DNA of 64,000 nt from Porphyromonadaceae bacterium UBA7207 (GCA_002490635.1 DKUJ01000042.1:10913-74912); one strand, 5' to 3'. Positions 8,870-17,416 are shown, counted from the stretch's first letter. The notes: generated by a model from the sequence alone, not told the origin. Program-made: numbers and translations.

Positions 8870-9880
8870 ATGAAACCATACGTACTGGGTATCGACATCG
8901 GCGGCACAAACACAGTGTTCGGCCTGGTGGACGCCCGAGGCAAAGTGATTGCAAGTTCTTCGATCAAGACAGGAAAACACAGCAAGTTCGCCGATTATCT
9001 CGACGAACTTTACACCGAAGCCACTCGCCTTATCCAGGCCAATGATGCCGTGGATAAAGTGCACGGCATAGGCATAGGCGCACCCAACGCCAACTACTAC
9101 ACCGGCACCATCGACGATGGCGTGAATCTGCCATGGCCTTCTCCCATACCTCTTGCCCAGGCAGTGAGCGAGAAGTTCGGAATTCCCACCGCCGTGACCA
9201 ACGACGCCAACGCCGCCGCGCTGGGTGAGATGACATATGGTGCCGCCCGCGGCCTCAAGGACTTTATAATGATAACCCTCGGCACAGGCGTGGGTTCCGG
9301 CATAGTGGTGAACGGTCAGGTGGTATATGGCCACGACGGTCTTGCCGGCGAGCTGGGACACATGATAGTGAAGCGCAACAACGGACGCCTCTGCGGATGC
9401 GGCCGCACCGGCTGCCTCGAAGCATACTGCTCGGCCACGGGCGTGGCACGCAGCGCGCGCGAATTCCTCGAAGTGCGCACCGAGCCTTCGCTGCTGCGCG
9501 AGATCCCTATCGACCAGATCACATCCAAGGATGTCTACGATGCAGCCATGCAGGGCGACCAGATTGCCAAAGACATCTTCGACTACACCGGCACAATCCT
9601 TGGCGAGGCTCTCGCCGACATGATGGTGTTCTCCTCGCCCCAGGCGTTTATCCTCTTCGGCGGCCTGGCAAAGAGCGGCGACCTGCTGATGAAGCCTCTG
9701 GTAGAAGCCATGGACCGCAGCATGCTCAGCCTCTTCCGCGGCAAGCCCAAGGTGATAATGAGCGAGCTCAAGGAAGCCGATGCCGCCGTGCTCGGCGCCA
9801 GCGCGCTGGGCTGGGAAGCCAAGCCAAGCATTGCCCAGGCGGCAGCCATCGCCGCAGCGGCAGTTCCCGCGGCAGAATAA
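8870..9880 (+). CDS. ROK-family sugar kinase (glucokinase-like)
   Basis: Cytosolic kinase of 336 aa that would phosphorylate glucose or a related hexose with ATP. The N-terminal phosphate loop is GIDIGGTNTVFGLV; TNDANAAALGE holds the catalytic Asp; ITLGTGVGSGIVVNG and GELGHM follow. The ROK zinc motif is complete as CGCGRTGCLEAYC. ATG 8870 is chosen because it lies behind the promoter and starts at the conserved N-terminus; the in-frame upstream ATG at 8789 lies upstream of the promoter. The Ala-rich tail (IAAAAVPAAE) is low-complexity. Glucokinase is the best guess, but N-acetylmannosamine kinase or a fructokinase cannot be excluded. A terminator follows at 9901. Confidence 0.9.
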   Translation: MKPYVLGIDIGGTNTVFGLVDARGKVIASSSIKTGKHSKFADYLDELYTEATRLIQANDAVDKVHGIGIGAPNANYYTGTIDDGVNLPWPSPIPLAQAVSEKFGIPTAVTNDANAAALGEMTYGAARGLKDFIMITLGTGVGSGIVVNGQVVYGHDGLAGELGHMIVKRNNGRLCGCGRTGCLEAYCSATGVARSAREFLEVRTEPSLLREIPIDQITSKDVYDAAMQGDQIAKDIFDYTGTILGEALADMMVFSSPQAFILFGGLAKSGDLLMKPLVEAMDRSMLSLFRGKPKVIMSELKEADAAVLGASALGWEAKPSIAQAAAIAAAAVPAAE

Positions 9881-9900
9881 GCTGGACACGATACATTGCA

Positions 9901-9936
9901 AAAATCCCGCACCGGCATGGCCGTGCGGGATTTTGC
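9901..9936 (+). terminator. Terminator after the ROK kinase
   Basis: An 11-bp perfect stem, 9901-9911 (AAAATCCCGCA) with 9924-9934, has a 12-nt loop and ends in TTTT. It lies 20 nt past the stop codon. Confidence 0.85.
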
Positions 9937-9958
9937 ATATTTTAATATGGCCAATGCA

Positions 9959-9988
9959 TTGCCCGGTCGTGAAAAATTGCTAATTTTG
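9959..9988 (+). promoter_or_regulatory. Promoter and structured leader of rplU-rpmA
   Basis: TTG (9959-9961), a 19-nt spacer and TAATTTTG (9981-9988) match the consensus exactly. The transcript would carry a leader of about 90 nt before rplU. It includes a short hairpin (10044-10049 with 10054-10059) followed by an A/T-rich stretch before the start codon. Confidence 0.8.
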
Positions 9989-10081
9989 TGCGCTGAAAAT
10001 CCGCAACGGCACTTTTCAAGAAGGGTGAACGCAATGGCAAAGCCCTCGCCTAAGCGGGGTAACTAATTATTATACAATTCG

Positions 10082-10402
10082 ATGTACGTAATCGTAGAAA
10101 TTCAGGGACAGCAGTTCAAAGCAGAAAAAGACCGCTTCCTGTATGTTCACTATCTTGGCGACAAGGTAGAAGAAGGAGCAACCGTAGAGTTCGACCGCGT
10201 GCTCCTGGCCGATGTGGAAGGCGAAGTCAAAGTAGGCGCCCCCACTGTAGAAGGTGCCAAAGTCGTTTGCACTGTTGAGAAGCAGCTCGTAAAAGGCGAC
10301 AAAGTGATTGTTTTCAAGAAAAAACGTCGCAAAGGCTACCGTCGTAAAAACGGCCATCGCCAGTACTTCACCAAAATAGTGATTAAAGACATCATCGCTT
10401 AA
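10082..10402 (+). CDS. rplU: 50S ribosomal protein L21
   Basis: Structural protein of the large ribosomal subunit that contacts 23S rRNA. The product is 106 aa with the family start [18 protein letters not shown], the basic [16 protein letters not shown] loop and a C-terminal TKIVIKDI. Length is normal. It forms a two-gene operon with rpmA, the usual arrangement; the spacer is 62 nt. Regulation may involve the leader described at 9959. Confidence 0.98.
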   Translation: MYVIVEIQGQQFKAEKDRFLYVHYLGDKVEEGATVEFDRVLLADVEGEVKVGAPTVEGAKVVCTVEKQLVKGDKVIVFKKKRRKGYRRKNGHRQYFTKIVIKDIIA

Positions 10403-10464
10403 GCACACCAAAAGTCCAACCGTGGAATATCCTCCTGGATTTCCATCATACCCAACAAGCAACT

Positions 10465-10734
10465 ATGGCACATAAAAAAGGCGTCGGCAGTTCCAAGAAC
10501 GGCCGTGAGTCAGAAAGCAAACGTCTGGGCGTCAAGATTTTTGGCGGCCAGTTTGCCAAAGCAGGCAACATCCTCAAGCGTCAGCGCGGCACCGTGCACC
10601 ATCCCGGCCTCAACGTAGGCATCGGCAAGGACCACACTCTGTTCGCACTCGTGAGCGGAACCGTGGAATTCACCATCGGACGCAACGGACGCAAGTTCAT
10701 CAACGTCAAGCCCCTCGAGCTCCCCCAGGCATAA
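10465..10734 (+). CDS. rpmA: 50S ribosomal protein L27
   Basis: Large-subunit protein whose N-terminus reaches the peptidyl-transferase centre. The product is 89 aa and starts [20 protein letters not shown], with [11 protein letters not shown] and [20 protein letters not shown] as family signatures. The N-terminus begins directly with the mature AHKKG sequence, so there is no cleavable leader of the kind seen in Firmicutes L27. Second and last gene of the rplU operon; a terminator follows. Confidence 0.98.
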   Translation: MAHKKGVGSSKNGRESESKRLGVKIFGGQFAKAGNILKRQRGTVHHPGLNVGIGKDHTLFALVSGTVEFTIGRNGRKFINVKPLELPQA

Positions 10735-10761
10735 GTCTTCGACAGAAAAAATACACGCAGG

Positions 10762-10795
10762 CGCCTTCCATAGCGGAAGGCGTCTCGTTTTTTTT
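10762..10795 (+). terminator. Terminator after rpmA
   Basis: CGCCTTCC (10762-10769) pairs with GGAAGGCG (10775-10782) around a 5-nt loop, followed by a T8 run at 10788-10795. The T run also contains the -33 TTTG of the metK promoter. Confidence 0.9.
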
Positions 10796-10822
10796 GTATT
10801 CCACATTTTTGTAGTAACTTTG
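10793..10822 (+). promoter_or_regulatory. metK promoter
   Basis: TTTG (10793-10796), an 18-nt spacer and TAACTTTG (10815-10822). Transcription should start near 10828, so the riboswitch aptamer at 10837 lies almost at the RNA 5' end. The -33 element overlaps the T-run of the rpmA terminator. Confidence 0.78.
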
Positions 10823-10836
10823 CACGCGAAAACAAA

Positions 10837-10988
10837 AGTGGACAGATTTGGCTGCTTGCAACCACTCGAAAAAATGCTAAAATCGCTACCGGAGTCAGGC
10901 TCCGGACTGCAAGGGCGGGGGAGAACCCCGCGGCAGTCAGTGATGCATTTTTCGTGGCAGGCTCTTCAGTCCGGTCACGATTTTTTTT
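10837..10988 (+). ncRNA. SAM-II riboswitch with transcription-attenuation platform
   Basis: The aptamer matches the SAM-II (SAM-alpha) pattern: stem AGTGG (10837-10841) with CCACT (10862-10866), loop containing GATTTGG and GCTTGCAA, then an A-rich linker and the hallmark GCTAAA (10876-10881). Downstream, GCATTTTTCG (10945-10954) is complementary to CGAAAAAATGC (10867-10877, one bulge), which overlaps the aptamer core. The same downstream strand also supplies the 5' arm of a terminator: TCGTGGC (10952-10958) pairs with GTCACGA (10974-10980), followed by T8 at 10981-10988. With SAM bound, the core is occupied and the terminator can form; without SAM the antiterminator can form. Two further hairpins (10889-10905 and 10905-10938) lie between. 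The family match is seen in the sequence; the switching mechanism is inference. Confidence 0.85.
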
Positions 10989-10995
10989 AATGCTT

Positions 10996-12288
10996 ATGAG
11001 TAACTATCTTTTTACATCCGAGTCGGTTTCGGCCGGCCATCCCGATAAGGTCGCCGACCAGATTTCCGACGCCATAGTCGATGAGTTTCTCGCCCGCGAC
11101 CCTTCGTCGAAAGTGGCATGCGAGACTCTTGTTACAACCGGGCAGGTTGTCGTTGCCGGCGAGGTGCGTTCCGATGCCTATATCGACATTCAGGAGACTG
11201 CCCGCCGCGTAATCCGCCAGATCGGCTACGACCGCAGCGAGCTGCGTTTCGACGGCGATTCCTGCGGCATACTCTCCGCCATCCATGAGCAGAGCGCCGA
11301 TATCAACCAGGGAGTCGTGCGTGACGACGTGCGCCGGCAGGGTGCCGGCGACCAGGGCATGATGTTCGGCTACGCCACAAACGAGACTCCACTCTATATT
11401 CCTCTCACTCTCGCGCTGAGCCATGCTTTGCTGATGACTCTCGAGCAGATCCGCCGCGAGGGTGTGGACATGACATATCTGCGCCCCGATGCCAAAAGCC
11501 AGGTCACTGTGGAATATAGCGAGCATGGAGAGCCCCTGCGCATACACACCATAGTTGTGTCGACCCAGCACGACGAGTTCGTCGATGCGGCAGCCGCAGG
11601 GCTGAGCCAGAAGGAAGCCGACGACAGAATGCTGGAGACCATACGCCGCGATGTGAGGGACATTCTCATTCCCCGCACCCGCGAGGCGCTGCCCGAGCAG
11701 CTCCGCGGACTTCTGGACAGCGACTATATTCTGCACGTCAACCCCACGGGTAAGTTCGTTATCGGCGGCCCGCACGGCGACACCGGTGTGACCGGCCGTA
11801 AAATCATAGTCGACACTTACGGGGGCCACGGCGCCCATGGCGGTGGTGCCTTCTCCGGCAAGGACCCCAGCAAGGTGGACCGCTCGGCAGCCTATGCCGC
11901 CCGCCATATCGCCAAGAACCTTGTGGCGGCAGGTGTGGCCGACCGTGTTCTGGTGCAGGTTGCCTATGCCATCGGCGTGGCCGAGCCTGTGAGCATGCAT
12001 GTGGATACGTTCGGAACCTCGCATGTGGCCTTGAGCGACAGCGAGATAGCACTGAGGCTGCCGCAGTTGTTCGACATGACTCCCTACGGCATCGAGCAGC
12101 GGCTTAAGCTGCGCGCCCCTATTTACCGTGAAACGGCTACCTATGGCCACATGGGACGTATCCCGCGCACTGTGGAGAAAACCTTCTGCGACCATGGCGG
12201 CGAGCCTTTCAGCCGCACAGTCGAGCTTTTCACCTGGGAGAAGCTCGACATGGTGGACGATGTCCGCCGTACCTTCGGAATCGGATAA
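10996..12288 (+). CDS. metK: S-adenosylmethionine synthetase
   Basis: Makes S-adenosylmethionine from methionine and ATP in the cytosol. The product is 430 aa. Signatures are [20 protein letters not shown] at the N-terminus, [12 protein letters not shown], and the P-loop-like [19 protein letters not shown] with the following YAARHIAKN. Length matches the Bacteroidales form, which is longer than the E. coli enzyme. ATG 10996 gives the conserved [10 protein letters not shown] start; an in-frame ATG two codons earlier (10990) is also possible. Expression should be controlled by end-product feedback through the SAM-II element immediately upstream. A bidirectional terminator separates it from the convergent gene. 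Confidence 0.98.
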   Translation: MSNYLFTSESVSAGHPDKVADQISDAIVDEFLARDPSSKVACETLVTTGQVVVAGEVRSDAYIDIQETARRVIRQIGYDRSELRFDGDSCGILSAIHEQSADINQGVVRDDVRRQGAGDQGMMFGYATNETPLYIPLTLALSHALLMTLEQIRREGVDMTYLRPDAKSQVTVEYSEHGEPLRIHTIVVSTQHDEFVDAAAAGLSQKEADDRMLETIRRDVRDILIPRTREALPEQLRGLLDSDYILHVNPTGKFVIGGPHGDTGVTGRKIIVDTYGGHGAHGGGAFSGKDPSKVDRSAAYAARHIAKNLVAAGVADRVLVQVAYAIGVAEPVSMHVDTFGTSHVALSDSEIALRLPQLFDMTPYGIEQRLKLRAPIYRETATYGHMGRIPRTVEKTFCDHGGEPFSRTVELFTWEKLDMVDDVRRTFGIG

Positions 12289-12301
12289 CAATCAGACCTG
12301 A

Positions 12302-12351
12302 ATACAAAAAAATCGACGGATGCCATGAGCGTCCGCCGGTTTTTTTTGTAT
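12302..12351. terminator. Bidirectional terminator between metK and convergent gene
   Basis: CGGATGC (12317-12323) pairs with GCGTCCG (12329-12335, one G:U), flanked on the left by ATACAAAAAAA and on the right by a T8 run and GTAT. It serves metK on the plus strand and the lipoprotein gene on the minus strand. Confidence 0.85.
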
Positions 12352-12364
12352 CGTGTTCCGTGAA

Positions 12365-14050
12365 TCAGTTGAGTGCGCGGGAGAGGTTGTAGTTGGCGAA
12401 CTCGAGGTCTTTTACAGCGCGTTTTGCCAGGGAGCTGTCGAGACGTACGGCCTGGCGCAGGTTGGTTACGAGCATGTTCTCGTTGTTGGTGCGGGCACCC
12501 AGGATAGCCATCAGATAGTATGTGGTGGCGTCGGGAGTCTCTACCGATGCCAGGGTCGTTTTTGCGCGGCTGTAGTCGCGGGCGAGAATCTGTGCCAGAG
12601 CGGCGTTGTTGGTGCGCGAGCTGCCGAAAGCGTTCACGGCGGCTGCGGCGTCGCCCTGCTTGAGGTAGTATACGCCGAGGGCGTTGCCGAGTTCGTCGAC
12701 GCCGGCAGCGGAGCCGAAGTACTGGTTGGCCTTGTTGTAGTTGCCGTTGAGCATTTCGATGAGGCCGAGGTTCATCTGGGGCTCGGGGTGGTTGCCCATG
12801 GATGCGGCGCGGGAGAAGTTGGCCTGGGCCGCGCTGTAGTCACCGGCGACATACTGTGCCATGCCAAGGTTGTTGAAGGTGCGGTAGTCGTTGGGGAAGA
12901 GACGTGCGGCCTTGTCGTAGATGGCGAGCTTGCGTTCGTTGTCGTTGGTGAGGGTGGCTGCGTAGAGAATTTCCTCTACATTGAGTTGCGAGGGATTGCT
13001 CTCGAGCAGGCGCATGATTTCGGCATCGCTCTTTCCGATTACGTCGATTGATGCTGTGATGCGGGAGTAGCGCAGCTGGGGAAGAATCTGTTCGGCGAGC
13101 TGTTCGAACACATCGGAGAGGTTGCGGATTTCGCGTTCGCGCTGTTCGGGGTCGCTGTACATGGAAAGGACATTAAGGATAAGGTCTTTGTCCTGGATGT
13201 TGCTCTGTGCCACCAGGCGCTGGAAGCCTTCCCAGTCCTGGGGTGTGAACTGTGCTGTCAGTTCGCCGAATTCGGTAATGCGGTCGCGGTTGAGCTGGCG
13301 TTCCATGTAGCTGCGGGTGTTTTCCTCGCGCTGCTGTGCCAGCCGGGTGTTGAAAGCCACACCGCCTTCGGGCGAGGCATAGGAGGATATGTTGATTTCC
13401 TGCAGGCGGCGCGATGTGTCGCCGTTGGCTTCCAGGATTTCGCGTTGCAGTTCCTTGATGGCGTCGGTGCTCAGCTGGGAGGCGCGGATATTGGCCTGGT
13501 TTACCAGGAACATGATGTCGGCGGCATATTTTTCGTTGATGATTCGCTGGAAGGCATCGGCTCCGATGGCGGGAGTAACGGATTTCACATCAGCCATGGC
13601 CGCAGTGGCGACAACGCCGTTGGCTACTTTCACGGAGGGGAGGACATAGCGTTTGCTGCCCTGGGTTACGGCGAAGTTGAGCATGAGATCGCTCTGTGCC
13701 ATGTCGGGGTTGTAGGCGAAGTCTACGGGAATGGTGGCTGTGCCCCCGTATTCATATGAAATCACAGGGTTGTTGCCGCGCACTTTCTCGCCCTGGAAGC
13801 TGTAGGACTGGGACGATACTTCCTGACCGTTGAATACCAGAGTGGGTGTAACGGTGACTTCGGCGTTTTTGACAAAGAACTTGGCCGGGATGCGTGCGCT
13901 GACACGTGCGGGAACCTTTTCGCCAACCACTTCGAGAGGGTTTGGGTTCACCGTGAAATAGTCGGCGCTGAACTGTCCGAGTTTTTTGCCGCAGGAGGTG
14001 AGCGAGAGGGCCACCGTCAGAGAAGCGAGATAGAATAACTTGCGGTACAT
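12365..14050 (-). CDS. TPR lipoprotein with OmpA-like segment
   Basis: Probable outer-membrane or periplasmic lipoprotein of 561 aa. The signal peptide ends in a lipobox LTSC (Cys20). Residues about 30-150 form beta-rich sequence; a segment around YASPEG (224-229) followed by N-x-x-LA-x-x-R resembles the OmpA/DUF3868 peptidoglycan-binding region; about 370-560 is TPR-like (NLGMAQYVAGDYSAAQANFS, NLGLIEMLNGNYNKANQYF). The same ASPEG segment occurs in the pilus-operon protein at 40622. It is the third gene after prmA and the beta-barrel-like protein, 29 nt behind the latter. Exact role is unknown; a cell-envelope scaffold is a guess from domain type. Confidence 0.8.
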   Translation of the reverse strand: MYRKLFYLASLTVALSLTSCGKKLGQFSADYFTVNPNPLEVVGEKVPARVSARIPAKFFVKNAEVTVTPTLVFNGQEVSSQSYSFQGEKVRGNNPVISYEYGGTATIPVDFAYNPDMAQSDLMLNFAVTQGSKRYVLPSVKVANGVVATAAMADVKSVTPAIGADAFQRIINEKYAADIMFLVNQANIRASQLSTDAIKELQREILEANGDTSRRLQEINISSYASPEGGVAFNTRLAQQREENTRSYMERQLNRDRITEFGELTAQFTPQDWEGFQRLVAQSNIQDKDLILNVLSMYSDPEQREREIRNLSDVFEQLAEQILPQLRYSRITASIDVIGKSDAEIMRLLESNPSQLNVEEILYAATLTNDNERKLAIYDKAARLFPNDYRTFNNLGMAQYVAGDYSAAQANFSRAASMGNHPEPQMNLGLIEMLNGNYNKANQYFGSAAGVDELGNALGVYYLKQGDAAAAVNAFGSSRTNNAALAQILARDYSRAKTTLASVETPDATTYYLMAILGARTNNENMLVTNLRQAVRLDSSLAKRAVKDLEFANYNLSRALN

Positions 14051-14079
14051 TGATGTTATTGATTGGTTGTTGATGTTTT

Positions 14080-14646
14080 TTAGAAGCTTACGCCGATTTT
14101 CACTGTGGCGTAGTGCAGGTCGTGGAAGTCGTGGGCCATTTCATGTCCCACCACCTTGCGGCGCTGGCGGAAGGTGTAGCCCAGAAGGATGAAAGAGGCG
14201 AATTTAGAGCTGCGGGCGAGGTTGAATCCCGCACCTGTGAATCCGTAGATGCCTGTCTGCTGGTGGTTGTGTTCCAGGTAGTTGAGGCTGGCGCCGAGTT
14301 TGATGTCCCAGAATGCCAGTGTGGGGCGGTCGGTGAAGTTTGTGCGCAGTTCGGCAAAAAGCGGAAACGAGCGGCAGGAGTTGCTCACCATTATGTCGGC
14401 TTCGGCGCCGATGCCCAGGAAATTTATCCATCCGCGGCGCATGCCGAAACTTATTTCGAAGTCCACGGTGCTCATGTCGTTCCCGCTCATGTCGATGGAG
14501 GCGCCTGCCGAGGCTCCCCATGTGAAAGCGGGGCGGATGGCGGCGGTGTCGCTGTTGTCGGCAGCCTGCGCCCGGGCCGAGGTCGCCAGCAGGACGATGG
14601 CTGCGGCGAGGATTCCCGGCAGCTGCTTCATGCTTTTTCTGTTCAT
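14080..14646 (-). CDS. Secreted beta-rich outer-membrane-type protein
   Basis: Unrecognised protein of 188 aa. It has a signal peptide ending near ARAQA, then alternating hydrophobic/polar strands with Gly and aromatic residues (GAEADIMVS, LGASLNYLEHN, GFTGAGFNLARS, FILLGYTFRQRR) and a terminal strand YATVKIGVSF ending in Phe, which fits a small outer-membrane beta barrel. The start ATG overlaps the prmA stop as ATGA, so translation is probably coupled and this start is preferred over the in-frame Met five codons later. The gene lies between prmA and the TPR lipoprotein. No specific function can be assigned. Confidence 0.7.
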   Translation of the reverse strand: MNRKSMKQLPGILAAAIVLLATSARAQAADNSDTAAIRPAFTWGASAGASIDMSGNDMSTVDFEISFGMRRGWINFLGIGAEADIMVSNSCRSFPLFAELRTNFTDRPTLAFWDIKLGASLNYLEHNHQQTGIYGFTGAGFNLARSSKFASFILLGYTFRQRRKVVGHEMAHDFHDLHYATVKIGVSF

Positions 14647-15518
14647 TGCTCTTTGACAAAAGTCATGGACGACCAGTTGTCGCGTTCGGCCATGGCTGTG
14701 GGCACGAGGCCGGCGGCGCGGGCGGCGCTCTCCACAATGGGTCGGTCGGCTACATAGAATCCGCTCACTACCAGATGGCCGCCGGTGCGGAGAGTGGCGG
14801 AGTAGGATGCCATGTCGGCGACGATGATGTTCCGGTTTATGTTTGCCAGGAAGAGGTCGGCCGATTCTTCGCGGCCTTTAAGTGCCGAGGCGTCGGAGCG
14901 CACCAGTTCCACGGCGTCGCCGTCGCTGAGGTTGAGGGCTATGTTTTCGGCGGTGTTTTCGGCGGCGAACTCATCGATTTCCACGGCCAGCACCTTTGCG
15001 GCGCCGAGTATGCGTGCGAGAATGGCAAGAATGCCTGTTCCGGTGCCCATGTCCACTACGGACAATCCATGGCAGTCGGTTGCCAGCAGTGCCTCCATCA
15101 TCAGAGTGGTGGTGGCGTGATGCCCGGTGCCGAAAGCCATCTTGGGGTTGATGTAAATGTTTATGTCGGCCTGCGGCACATCGGTGTGGAATGTGCCGGC
15201 CACGGCCACGCGGCCTCCGACCACAATGGGGCTGAAGTAGTTTTTCTCCCACTCGGCGTTCCAGTCGCGTCCCTCCACGAAAGTTTCTTCGAATGTTGCG
15301 GAGAACCCGTCGGGAAGAGCCCCGAGTATTGCCTCGGCAGTGGATTCCCTGCTGAAAAGCGCTGCGGGGACATATGCGGTGAGTGTAGCGCCCGGAGTTT
15401 CGGAATCGCCGGCCACAAAACTCTCGTATCCTGCCTGTCCGAGGGCGTCGGCGAGCAGGTCGGCCATGTCGGAGCTGGCTGGCGACAGAGCGAATCGTAC
15501 TTCGTAATAGTCGTTCAT
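14643..15518 (-). CDS. prmA: Ribosomal protein L11 methyltransferase
   Basis: SAM-dependent methyltransferase that methylates ribosomal protein L11. The product is 291 aa. The N-terminal substrate-recognition domain contains WNAEWEKNYFSPIVVG; the catalytic domain has INPKMAFGTGHHATT, the SAM-binding motif VVDMGTGTGILAILA, the acidic post-strand VLAVEIDEFA, and the catalytic-loop FLANINRNII (the N-x-N equivalent of NPP-type motifs in this family). Length is typical. First gene of a minus-strand operon; a TACCTTTG box at 15550-15557 lies just upstream and faces the Fur-like gene promoter. Confidence 0.95.
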   Translation of the reverse strand: MNDYYEVRFALSPASSDMADLLADALGQAGYESFVAGDSETPGATLTAYVPAALFSRESTAEAILGALPDGFSATFEETFVEGRDWNAEWEKNYFSPIVVGGRVAVAGTFHTDVPQADINIYINPKMAFGTGHHATTTLMMEALLATDCHGLSVVDMGTGTGILAILARILGAAKVLAVEIDEFAAENTAENIALNLSDGDAVELVRSDASALKGREESADLFLANINRNIIVADMASYSATLRTGGHLVVSGFYVADRPIVESAARAAGLVPTAMAERDNWSSMTFVKEQ

Positions 15519-15549
15519 CGGGTGATTGGAGGTTAGGGCTATTTTGCCA

Positions 15550-15557
15550 CAAAGGTA
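15550..15557 (-). promoter_or_regulatory. Possible -7 element for prmA
   Basis: Minus-strand TACCTTTG fits TAnnTTTG and lies 32 nt upstream of prmA ATG. No good -33 TTG is visible at the expected distance, so this is a weaker call. Confidence 0.5.
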
Positions 15558-15579
15558 AGCATTATTCCGAAATAATTAC

Positions 15580-15587
15580 TAATTTTG
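15580..15587 (+). promoter_or_regulatory. -7 element of the Fur-like gene, near-leaderless
   Basis: TAATTTTG ends only 9 nt before ATG 15597. With a start 4-6 nt after the box, the mRNA leader would be about 4-5 nt, too short for a ribosome-binding site. It faces the prmA -7 box divergently. Confidence 0.6.
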
Positions 15588-15596
15588 TACGCAGCT

Positions 15597-16064
15597 ATGA
15601 ACCCCGACCATTCCAAGGTGCACGATGCCGGCGAGCGCTTTGCCCGCTATCTGCGTGAGACAGGCCGGCGCAATACTCCCGAGAGGCAGCTCGTGCTCTC
15701 GAGGGCGTTGGCAGCCCGTCGGTTTTTCAGTGTCGAAGAACTGGGAGAGGCAATAAATGCCGAGGGCTCGCATCTGGCACAGGCAACCTTGTACGCCACT
15801 CTGGAACTGCTTTGCGAGGCCGGACTGCTGGGGCGCAAACACACAGCCCGCCGCACTCTGTATTGCCCGGTGGCGGCAGGCTCGGCGCAGACAGTGTGCT
15901 CCGTCTGCGGTAAGGTTACGGCTCTGAAAGTCCCCGAACTGAGCGCGGCTCTGGGGCGTCTCCAGCCGGGTAGGTTCGTCCCTTCGGGTTTTTATCTGGA
16001 AATACAGGGCATGTGCAGCATCTGTGCCCGCCGCCAAAAGAAAAAATCACAGAAAAACATATAG
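15597..16064 (+). CDS. Fur-family transcriptional regulator lacking sensory histidines
   Basis: Protein of 155 aa with the Fur fold. The winged-helix DNA-binding domain covers about 1-80 (RRNTPERQLVLSRA, ATLYATLELLCEAGLLGR). The C-terminal part keeps the two structural zinc pairs CSVCGK and CSICAR. The His-rich HHDH-type metal-sensing segment normally found before the first CxxC is absent (AAGSAQTV instead), and no His cluster lies in the dimer domain. The tail is Lys-rich. It is followed after 5 nt by purA, so the two are co-transcribed. The regulator may respond to something other than iron or zinc; that is inference. ATG 15597 is used because the upstream TTG at 15585 overlaps the promoter. 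Confidence 0.85.
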   Translation: MNPDHSKVHDAGERFARYLRETGRRNTPERQLVLSRALAARRFFSVEELGEAINAEGSHLAQATLYATLELLCEAGLLGRKHTARRTLYCPVAAGSAQTVCSVCGKVTALKVPELSAALGRLQPGRFVPSGFYLEIQGMCSICARRQKKKSQKNI

Positions 16065-16069
16065 ATACA

Positions 16070-17377
16070 ATGAAAGCCGATCTTCTGTTAGGGCTCCAGT
16101 GGGGCGATGAAGGAAAAGGTAAGATAGTGGACGTGCTCGCTCCCGAGTACGACCTTGTAGCCCGTTTCCAGGGCGGCCCCAATGCAGGGCACACGCTGGA
16201 GTTCGACGGCCGCAAGCATGTGCTGCGCTCCATTCCGTCGGGTATTTTCGCCGCCGGAGGCAATGCCCTCAACCTCATTGGCAACGGAGTCGTGCTCGAC
16301 CCGGTGCTTTTCCGCGGCGAGGCCGAGGCTCTTGAAGCCGATGGCGTGAATCTCCACCGCTGCCTGCGTATCTCCCGCAAGGCCCATCTGATTCTCCCGA
16401 CCCACCGCCTTCTCGATGCCGCCGGCGAACGGCGCAAGGGCGCCAACCGCATAGGCACCACTGGCAAAGGCATCGGTCCGACATATACCGACAAGGTGTC
16501 GCGCCGCGGCCTCCGCGTGGGCGATATCGCCGCCCCCGATTTCAGCGAACGCTATAAAGCCGTACGCGACGCCCATATGGAGCAGCTCGCCTACATGGGG
16601 ATGCCTGCCGAGGGCAGTGCCGAATTCGTCGAGGCCGAAGCCGAGTGGTTCGAGGCAGTTGAGTATCTTGCAGGCTTCGTTGCCGCCGATACCGAGCATA
16701 TGGTGAACAAGGCGCTCGACGACGGTCTTAAAGTGCTTTGCGAAGGTGCCCAGGGTACCATGCTCGATGTCGATTTCGGTTCGTATCCGTTCGTGACATC
16801 CAGCAACACCGTTGCCGCCGGAGCCTGCACGGGCCTCGGAATAGCACCGCGCCGCATCGGCCGTGTGTACGGTATTTTCAAAGCCTACTGCACCCGTGTG
16901 GGCAGCGGCCCCTTCCCCACCGAACTGTTCGATACCACCGGCGATACCATCCGCCGCATCGGCCACGAATACGGTGCCGTGACCGGCCGCGAGCGCCGCT
17001 GCGGCTGGCTGGACCTTGTGGCATTGCGTTATGCAGTGATGATCAACGGTGTAACCGACCTCATAATGATGAAGAGCGACGTGCTCGACAGCTTCGCCAC
17101 AATCAAGGTGGCAACGGAGTACCGCCTGCCCGACGGCACGGTGACCCGTGATTTCCCGTTCAGCATCGGCGACGAAGCCGAGGGCGCCGGAACCATGGAA
17201 CCTGTCTACCGCAGTTTCCCCGGCTGGATGACCGAACTGAAGGACATGCGCCGCGTGCAGGAACTGCCGGAGGCATTCACCGACTATATCCGCTTTATCG
17301 AAAGCGAGGTGGGTGTGCCTGTGACCATCCTGTCGGTGGGTCCCGACCGCGAGCAGACAATCATCCTCAACGACTGA
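16070..17377 (+). CDS. purA: Adenylosuccinate synthetase
   Basis: Joins IMP and aspartate using GTP, the first committed step from IMP to AMP, in the cytosol. The product is 435 aa. The N-terminal P-loop is GLQWGDEGKGKIVD with the catalytic Asp and Lys; GGPNAGHTL carries the catalytic His; IGTTGKGIGPTYTDK, EGAQGTMLDVDFGSYPFVTS and the GTP-binding region near NKTD-equivalent MMKSDVLD follow. ATG 16070 gives the canonical start MKADLLLGLQWGDEG. It sits 5 nt after the Fur-like gene and 39 nt before the DUF1015 gene. Confidence 0.97.
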   Translation: MKADLLLGLQWGDEGKGKIVDVLAPEYDLVARFQGGPNAGHTLEFDGRKHVLRSIPSGIFAAGGNALNLIGNGVVLDPVLFRGEAEALEADGVNLHRCLRISRKAHLILPTHRLLDAAGERRKGANRIGTTGKGIGPTYTDKVSRRGLRVGDIAAPDFSERYKAVRDAHMEQLAYMGMPAEGSAEFVEAEAEWFEAVEYLAGFVAADTEHMVNKALDDGLKVLCEGAQGTMLDVDFGSYPFVTSSNTVAAGACTGLGIAPRRIGRVYGIFKAYCTRVGSGPFPTELFDTTGDTIRRIGHEYGAVTGRERRCGWLDLVALRYAVMINGVTDLIMMKSDVLDSFATIKVATEYRLPDGTVTRDFPFSIGDEAEGAGTMEPVYRSFPGWMTELKDMRRVQELPEAFTDYIRFIESEVGVPVTILSVGPDREQTIILND

Positions 17378-17416
17378 CCCTATAACTATCTATACCACCC
17401 AACACACCTTAGAATC

